Positions 59,237 to 64,000 of a stretch of DNA of 64,000 bases are shown here, piece after piece. The stretch comes from Nesterenkonia halophila (GTDB lineage: Bacteria; Actinomycetota; Actinomycetes; Actinomycetales; Micrococcaceae): assembly GCF_009467795.1 (NCBI RefSeq), contig NZ_WIAX01000018.1:1-64000 (forward strand). The letters are read 5' to 3'. Made by a program: the position numbers and the translations under genes. The notes below the pieces were generated by a model. That model did not search any database and had not been told where the DNA came from. It was given only the letters and a program-made list of their open reading frames with translations. Each line of letters starts with the position of its first letter. Position 1 is the stretch's first letter.

Positions 59237-60592
59237 TCAGCCGCGGCGGCCGGGGTGCTCGGCGGCCAGATGCGGCCCCTCGCCGCCGAGCTGCTCGCGC
59301 AGGGTGACCGGCTGCTCGGGCCGGTCGGCCAGCAGCCCGCGGCGCCGCAGCTCCGGGGTCACCAGGTCGCGGAACCGCTCGAAGTCGGCCGGACGCACCG
59401 CCGCGGAGACGTTGAAGCCGTCGACGTCGGCCACATCCCGCCAGCGCTCCAGCTCGTCCACCACCTGCGCGGGATCGCCGACGATCAGCGGACCACGGCC
59501 GCCGATGGAGATGAACTCCGCGGCGTCGCGGACCGTCCAGCGCTGCTCGGGATCCTTGGTGAACATCGCCAGCGCCGACTGGTTCGCCTCGGTCTGCACG
59601 TCGGCGATGACGTCGTCCTCGGCCAGATCGGAGAGGTCGACGCCGGTCCAGCCGCCGAAGAGCGTCAGGGCGGCCTCGGTGTCGACGTGCTCGCGGTACT
59701 CCTCCAGGCGGGCCCGCGCCTGGTCCTCCGTCTCGCCGACGACGATGGTGACCATCGCGAAGAAGCGCACCGACGCCGGATCCCGGCCGGCGGCGGAGAG
59801 CTGCTCACGCGTGGCGGTGACCTGATCGGCCAGCTTCTCCGGCCGCGAGGTGATCGCGAAGATCGCCTCGGCGTGGTCGACGGCGAACTGCTGCCCGCGG
59901 GCCGAAGCCCCGGCCTGGAAGAGCAGCGGAGTGCGCTGCGGCCCCGGGTGGGTGAGCATGCGCCCGGGCACGGAGAACCAGCGACCCGCGTGGTCGACGT
60001 CGTGGACCTTCTCCGGATCCACGAAGACCCCGCGGTCGGCGTCGGCGGCCACCGCGTCGTCCTCGACGGAGCGCTCGAAGAGCTCGTACATGACCTCCAT
60101 GTACTCGTCGGCGCGGTCGTAGCGCTCGTCGTGCGGGATCTGGCCCTGCATGCCGAGGTTCCGCGCCGCCGAGTCCTGGTAGCTGGTGACGATGTTCCAG
60201 GCCACCCGGCCGCCGGTGAGGTGGTCCAATGTGGCGAAGCGCCGGGCCAGCAGGTACGGCGCCTCGTAGGTCACCGAGGCGGTCACCCCGAATCCCAGGT
60301 GGGTGGTCGCCGCGGCCAGGGCCGGCACGATCACCTGCGGGTCCAGCAGCGGATACTGCACGCCCCCGCGCGCCGCGGCGTCGCCGTCGCCGCCGTAGAC
60401 GTCGTAGACCCCGGGCACGTCGGCCAGGAAGAGGGAGGAGAACCCGGCGTCCTCCACCGTCCGGGACAGCTCGGTCCAGTACGCCAGCGTGTCGAACTCG
60501 GCGATCCGCGAGTCCGGGTGGCGCCACAGCCCCGGGGACTGATGGACGGGGACGAGCATGTCGAAGGCGTTGAAGAGCATCGGCTCGGGCAT
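59237..60592 (-). CDS. FMN-dependent monooxygenase, DszA/NtaA family
   Basis: A 451-residue luciferase-fold monooxygenase. Family landmarks: FNAFDMLVPVHQSPGLWRHP, GGRVAWNIVTSYQDSAARN, and PLLFQAGASARGQQFA. DszA oxidises dibenzothiophene sulfone; others act on dimethyl sulfone or similar compounds. It is the last gene of an operon with an SfnB-like flavoprotein, a transporter and a MetQ-like binding protein, which points to organosulfur scavenging. It belongs to the same family as the gene at 19563, in a different setting. Confidence 0.87.
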   Translation of the reverse strand: MPEPMLFNAFDMLVPVHQSPGLWRHPDSRIAEFDTLAYWTELSRTVEDAGFSSLFLADVPGVYDVYGGDGDAAARGGVQYPLLDPQVIVPALAAATTHLGFGVTASVTYEAPYLLARRFATLDHLTGGRVAWNIVTSYQDSAARNLGMQGQIPHDERYDRADEYMEVMYELFERSVEDDAVAADADRGVFVDPEKVHDVDHAGRWFSVPGRMLTHPGPQRTPLLFQAGASARGQQFAVDHAEAIFAITSRPEKLADQVTATREQLSAAGRDPASVRFFAMVTIVVGETEDQARARLEEYREHVDTEAALTLFGGWTGVDLSDLAEDDVIADVQTEANQSALAMFTKDPEQRWTVRDAAEFISIGGRGPLIVGDPAQVVDELERWRDVADVDGFNVSAAVRPADFERFRDLVTPELRRRGLLADRPEQPVTLREQLGGEGPHLAAEHPGRRG

Positions 60593-60608
60593 GGTTCTCC
60601 TCGGGTCC

Positions 60609-61958
60609 TCAGGATGGTCGGGGCCGGTCGTCGCGCGCGGCGCGGAGGGAGCGGCCGTGGGAGTCGCGGGCGAGCATGGTCGCTCCGAACGAGATCGCGG
60701 CGATCGTCGTGACGTAGGCGCAGATCAGCCAGGGGGTGTCGCCGCCGGCGGCGAAGAGCAGGGCGGCGACCAGGGGCATGATGCCGCCGCCGATCACGGA
60801 GCCCAGCTGATAGCCCATGTTCACCCCGGAATAGCGCACCTCGACCGGGAACTGCTCGGCGAACCAGGCCGCCTGCGGGCCGTACACCGCGTCGTGGGCG
60901 ATGTTCATCCCCAGGATCACGACCAGGGGGAGCAGCGTGAGCGGCCCGGCGTCCAGGTAGGCGAAGAGCACCCACACGAAGCCGGCGATGGCCACGAAGC
61001 CGAAGGCCGTCGGCGCCCGCCGGCCCACCCGGTCCGAGATCAGGCCCCACAGCGGGGTGGTCACGAGGCCGACGGCGGAGGCGACCATCACCGCCGTGGT
61101 CCCTGCGGAGTCGTCGCCGCGCGTGGAGGAGAGATAGCTCAGCAGGTAGACCGCGATGAGGAAATAGACGCTGTTCTGCGCGATGCGCTGGGCGATGATG
61201 ATGAGCAGGGGCCGGCGATGGTGGGCGATCACCTCGCGCACCGGAGATCTCGCAGTGCGCCCCTCGCGGCGCATCGCCGAGAACTCGGGCGCGTCCTGCA
61301 CTCCCAGCCGGATCCACAGGGCCAGCACCACCAGCACGGCCGAGAGCAGGAACGGGATCCGCCAGCCGTAGGCGGCGAACTGCTCATCGGTGGTCAGCGC
61401 GCCGACCAGGACGAAGGCGCCGGTGGCCAGGAGCATGCCGGCCGCAGAGCCCACCTGCGTGAAGGATCCGTAGAGCCCCCGGCGCCGGGCCGGGGCATGC
61501 TCGACCGAGAGGAGGGCGGAGCCGCCCCATTCGGCGCCGGTCGCGAATCCCTGCACCATGCGCAGGGTCACCAGAGCGATCGCGGCCCAGACGCCGATGG
61601 TCCCGTGGTTCGGGAGCAGGCCGATGAGCAGCGAGGCGATGCCCATGATCATCAGCGAGGCCACGAGCAGCGCCTTGCGACCGATCCGGTCCCCGAGGTG
61701 GCCGCCCACGATGCCGCCCAGGGGCCGCATGAGGAACCCGGTGGCCAGCGCGGCGAAGGAGGCGACGGTGCTGGCCAGCTCGCTCTCGCTGGGGAAGAAC
61801 TGGGTGTCGAACACGAGCGCGGCGGCCGTGCCGTAGAGGTAGAAGTCGTACCACTCGATCGTCGTGCCGGCGAAGGCGGAGGCCAGCACACGACGGCGCT
61901 CGCGGAGCGGCGCGAGTCCGGGCTCCGCCGGGGCGGGGGTCTGCAGCGAGGTGGTCAT
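60609..61958 (-). CDS. MFS transporter, metabolite:H+ symporter (MHS) family
   Basis: A 449-residue protein with 12 predicted helices. MHS hallmarks: FAGTTIEWYDFYLYGTAAAL at helix 1, GGHLGDRIGRKALL in loop 2-3, and GAEWGGSALLSVEHAP near helix 4. The family takes up carboxylates, osmolytes or other organic anions with protons. ATG 61958 overlaps the SfnB-like stop (ATGA). The operon suggests a sulfonate or sulfone-containing substrate. Confidence 0.9.
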   Translation of the reverse strand: MTTSLQTPAPAEPGLAPLRERRRVLASAFAGTTIEWYDFYLYGTAAALVFDTQFFPSESELASTVASFAALATGFLMRPLGGIVGGHLGDRIGRKALLVASLMIMGIASLLIGLLPNHGTIGVWAAIALVTLRMVQGFATGAEWGGSALLSVEHAPARRRGLYGSFTQVGSAAGMLLATGAFVLVGALTTDEQFAAYGWRIPFLLSAVLVVLALWIRLGVQDAPEFSAMRREGRTARSPVREVIAHHRRPLLIIIAQRIAQNSVYFLIAVYLLSYLSSTRGDDSAGTTAVMVASAVGLVTTPLWGLISDRVGRRAPTAFGFVAIAGFVWVLFAYLDAGPLTLLPLVVILGMNIAHDAVYGPQAAWFAEQFPVEVRYSGVNMGYQLGSVIGGGIMPLVAALLFAAGGDTPWLICAYVTTIAAISFGATMLARDSHGRSLRAARDDRPRPS

Positions 61959-63259
61959 GCTCCTCCTTCCGCAGTCGACGCCGCGGCGCCCGAGGCGGCG
62001 CCGTCGGCGTCTCCGATCGCGGTGAGCCCTTCGGGCAGGGTGCCGTTGACCTCCCAGTCGCCGACGGCGCGGGCGCGGAAGGCGATCGGGTTGTGGGTGG
62101 CGATGGTCTGGGCGTTGCGCCAGTGGCGGTCCAGGGCCTTGCCGCGCAGCGTGGCCGAGGCGCCGACGGTCTGGAAGAGCTCCTGGGCGACGCCGATGGT
62201 CGTCTCCGGCACGGTGATCTGCGCCTGCTCGACGGCGATCTCGGCGTCGTGGACCGCCCGCGGCAGCTCCGCGTGCGGGTCGTCCTGGGTGCCGGCGGCC
62301 AGCCCGGCGGCGAGCGCACGGTCCTGGATGCGGGCGACCTCGAGCACCGTCGCCTCGGCGGCGAAGGTCCGCGCCGACATCCGGCCGACGACCTGCTGGA
62401 TCAGCGGGTCCTCGCGGAAGAGCTGTCCGGAGCCGGAGGTGTTGAAGGTCCGGGAGCGCCTCGCGACCAGCGCAGAGGCGTCGGCCAGGGCGGCGCGGGC
62501 GATGCCGACCTGCACCGCCAGCAGGTGGAGCTGGAAGAAGGCCGCCTCGTGCACGGCCTCGTGGGATCCGGGCACCCGGTCGAGCACCGCATCCTCGGCG
62601 ACCGGCACGCCGTCGAACTGCGTGGTGCCGGTGCCGGTGAGCCGCTGGCCGAAGCCGTCCCAGTCGTCGTGGACGGTCACACCGTCGGCGGTGATCGGCA
62701 CGACGGCGAAGCCGCGCCCCTCGCGCCCCGGGCGGGAGACCGAGACGCGGGTGTGGTCGGCGAAGATCGTGCCGGTGGAGTAGAACTTCTCGCCGTCCAG
62801 CCGCGTCGTGCCGTCCTCGCCGACGGTGAGCACAGTGTTCAGCGTGCCCAGCGCGTTGCCGCCCTTCTCGGTGGAGGCGTTGCCGACGGTCTCGCCGGCC
62901 AGCACCCGCGGGTACCAGGCGCGCCGGATCTCCTCGGGCTGGAAGCGCAGCGACTCCACGAAGCCGAAGTGCCCGCGGTAGAGATGGGCGACGTTGGAGT
63001 CGGCGGCCGCCAGGCGGATCACCTGACGGGTGAGGTCCTCGATGCTCGCTCCGGGCCCGCCGGCCTCGCCGGGCACGCGCAGCGCGCCGAAGCCGGCGGC
63101 ATCCAGCGCGGCGACGGGCCCGTGCGGCAGCTCGCGCTCGAGCTCGCGGGCGACGGCGCCGTCGGCGATCTCGGCGAGCAGGTCCTCGGGCAGCTCGACC
63201 CCGTCGGCGGAGCGACGGTCCTGCTGCGCTGTCGTCTCGTGCAGTGCGGTCGTGCTCAT
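61955..63259 (-). CDS. Acyl-CoA-dehydrogenase-fold monooxygenase, SfnB/DszC-like
   Basis: A 434-residue flavin enzyme. Motifs include RGHFGFVESLRFQ, NASTEKGGNALGTL, GEKFYSTGTIFADHTRVS and DRHWRNAQTIATHNP, the last matching the C-terminal region of SfnB/DszC proteins. These use reduced flavin and oxygen to oxidise sulfur compounds rather than desaturating acyl-CoA. It lies between the binding-protein and MHS genes in the same direction. The substrate is inferred only as an organosulfur compound. Confidence 0.88.
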   Translation of the reverse strand: MSTTALHETTAQQDRRSADGVELPEDLLAEIADGAVARELERELPHGPVAALDAAGFGALRVPGEAGGPGASIEDLTRQVIRLAAADSNVAHLYRGHFGFVESLRFQPEEIRRAWYPRVLAGETVGNASTEKGGNALGTLNTVLTVGEDGTTRLDGEKFYSTGTIFADHTRVSVSRPGREGRGFAVVPITADGVTVHDDWDGFGQRLTGTGTTQFDGVPVAEDAVLDRVPGSHEAVHEAAFFQLHLLAVQVGIARAALADASALVARRSRTFNTSGSGQLFREDPLIQQVVGRMSARTFAAEATVLEVARIQDRALAAGLAAGTQDDPHAELPRAVHDAEIAVEQAQITVPETTIGVAQELFQTVGASATLRGKALDRHWRNAQTIATHNPIAFRARAVGDWEVNGTLPEGLTAIGDADGAASGAAASTAEGGA

Positions 63260-63410
63260 CGCGGCATCACATCCTCGGGCGGGCGGAGAGTCGACGGGGA
63301 GGGCCCCGGCGGAGCGGGTTCGGGAGGGAGACTCCCGACGACGGTCGTCGCGGCCATGCCCAGTGCACCGCGCGACCGCCGCCGGGAGGGTTCAGCGGGG
63401 GCGGACCGGC

Positions 63411-64000
63411 TCAGCCGGAGAACTCCGCCCAGACGTCCTCGACGCTCTCGAGGGTGAACTCGTCGGTGAAGTCGATGGCGCCGTCGAGGTAGTCGGCATA
63501 CCACTGCCGGACCTCCTCGGACTGGAAGGCCTTCTGCAGCGCACGGGCCTTCTCGGTGTCCTGGAAGCCGGGCTGGCCGGCCACGACGATCGTGTACGGA
63601 CGCCGGACCTCGGCGTCGTCCTCCAGGATCAGCGCGGTCTCGTCGACGTCGTGGCCGGCCTCGGCGATCAGCCGGGCGAAGGCGAAGCCGGCGTCGACGT
63701 CGGGCAGCGTCTGCGGGGTGGACTGCTGGTCGACCTCGATGAACTCGAAGTTCTTCGGGTTGGCGGTGATGTCGCGCTGGCTGAGCTCGGTGACCGGCTT
63801 GGATTCGTCGATCTCCAGCGCCCCGGCCTCGGCCAGCAGCTTGATGCCGCGGCCGTTGTTGGCCGTGTCCACCGCCAGCGCGATCTGCGCGCCCTCGGGA
63901 AGGTCCTCGATGCTGTCATGCTCGAGCGAGAAGATGCCGCTGGGCGCGTAGTACACCGAGAAGGCCGGCTCGACGTCGGTGCCGTTGTCCTCGTTGAACT
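63411..64000 (-). CDS. NlpA/MetQ-family substrate-binding protein (partial)
   Basis: The C-terminal 196 residues of a binding protein of the methionine-type ABC importer family; the start lies beyond the right edge. Recognisable segments are YYAPSGIFSLEHDSIEDLPEGAQIALAVDTANNGRGIKLL-like sequence (read in parts) and IVVAGQPGFQD. Such proteins present methionine or related sulfur compounds to MetNI. Its position before the SfnB-like gene supports sulfur uptake. MetN and MetI genes are not in the window. The 151 bases between the two genes hold nothing recognisable. Confidence 0.85.
   Translation of the reverse strand, partial: FNEDNGTDVEPAFSVYYAPSGIFSLEHDSIEDLPEGAQIALAVDTANNGRGIKLLAEAGALEIDESKPVTELSQRDITANPKNFEFIEVDQQSTPQTLPDVDAGFAFARLIAEAGHDVDETALILEDDAEVRRPYTIVVAGQPGFQDTEKARALQKAFQSEEVRQWYADYLDGAIDFTDEFTLESVEDVWAEFSG

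Noticed and set aside
1-64000. CRISPR arrays, tRNA or rRNA genes, prophage
   Set aside because: No regularly spaced repeats, cloverleaf sequences, rRNA blocks or phage genes were seen on reading both strands.

Overview
The window is a gene-dense, very GC-rich chromosomal segment of an actinobacterium. Several features point to the order Micrococcales, possibly a halo- or alkali-tolerant Micrococcaceae such as Nesterenkonia; that assignment is an inference. The supporting features are the high GC, many start codons placed 6-7 bases after a TANNNT hexamer (leaderless mRNAs), families typical of actinobacteria (DUF4235, AbiEi/DUF559, YkoE transporters, MmpL) and a complete Mrp cation/proton antiporter operon. 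I see no rRNA, tRNA, CRISPR array, insertion sequence or prophage.

Layout. 1-10.5 kb: a secreted M23 peptidase with near-identical C-terminal repeats (open at the left edge), a Ser-rich lipoprotein, a methyltransferase, an S4 RNA-binding protein, a Rieske protein, a TetR-controlled MFS exporter, a GntR-controlled ABC exporter and a NagD-like phosphatase. Two related intergenic elements that look like small RNAs lie at 2.9-3.05 and 4.85-5.0 kb. 10.5-19.6 kb: an MmpL/RND protein with its TetR neighbour, pabB and pabC for p-aminobenzoate, a lipoprotein and a cardiolipin synthase. 19.5-27 kb: two TPP-riboswitch operons. One encodes an SDR oxidoreductase and a flavin monooxygenase; the other encodes a YkoE substrate component and a single-chain YkoD-YkoC fusion. 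A nitrilase-family amidase and an SRPBCC protein lie between them. 27-28.8 kb: a DUF559 endonuclease-like gene bracketed by two copies of a long palindrome. 28.8-35.8 kb: the mrpACDEFG operon, with MrpB fused to MrpA. 36-43.7 kb: a UMF1-type transporter, dcd, an SseB-like protein, an AEC transporter, an anchored hypothetical protein and a CtpE-like P-type ATPase.

43.8-56 kb is a catabolic island: amidase, M20-family N-carbamoyl amino acid hydrolase, two sodium:solute symporters each with a small membrane partner, a PucR regulator, methylmalonate-semialdehyde dehydrogenase and a class-III aminotransferase. Together these suggest uptake and degradation of ureido compounds (such as N-carbamoyl-beta-alanine) through beta-alanine and malonate semialdehyde. 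56-59.2 kb holds a YtxH-like protein and a tandem pair of stand-alone ATP-grasp proteins that resemble the central domain of cyanophycin synthetase; this pair has no obvious described role. 59.2-64 kb is an organosulfur-scavenging operon: DszA-like monooxygenase, MHS transporter, SfnB/DszC-like flavoprotein and an NlpA/MetQ binding protein open at the right edge.

The most unusual material is (1) the tandem ATP-grasp pair, (2) the TPP-controlled SDR/monooxygenase operon, (3) four palindromes sharing one outer arm sequence, three of them with an identical 38-nt centre length and two flanking the DUF559 gene, and (4) the paired sRNA-like elements.
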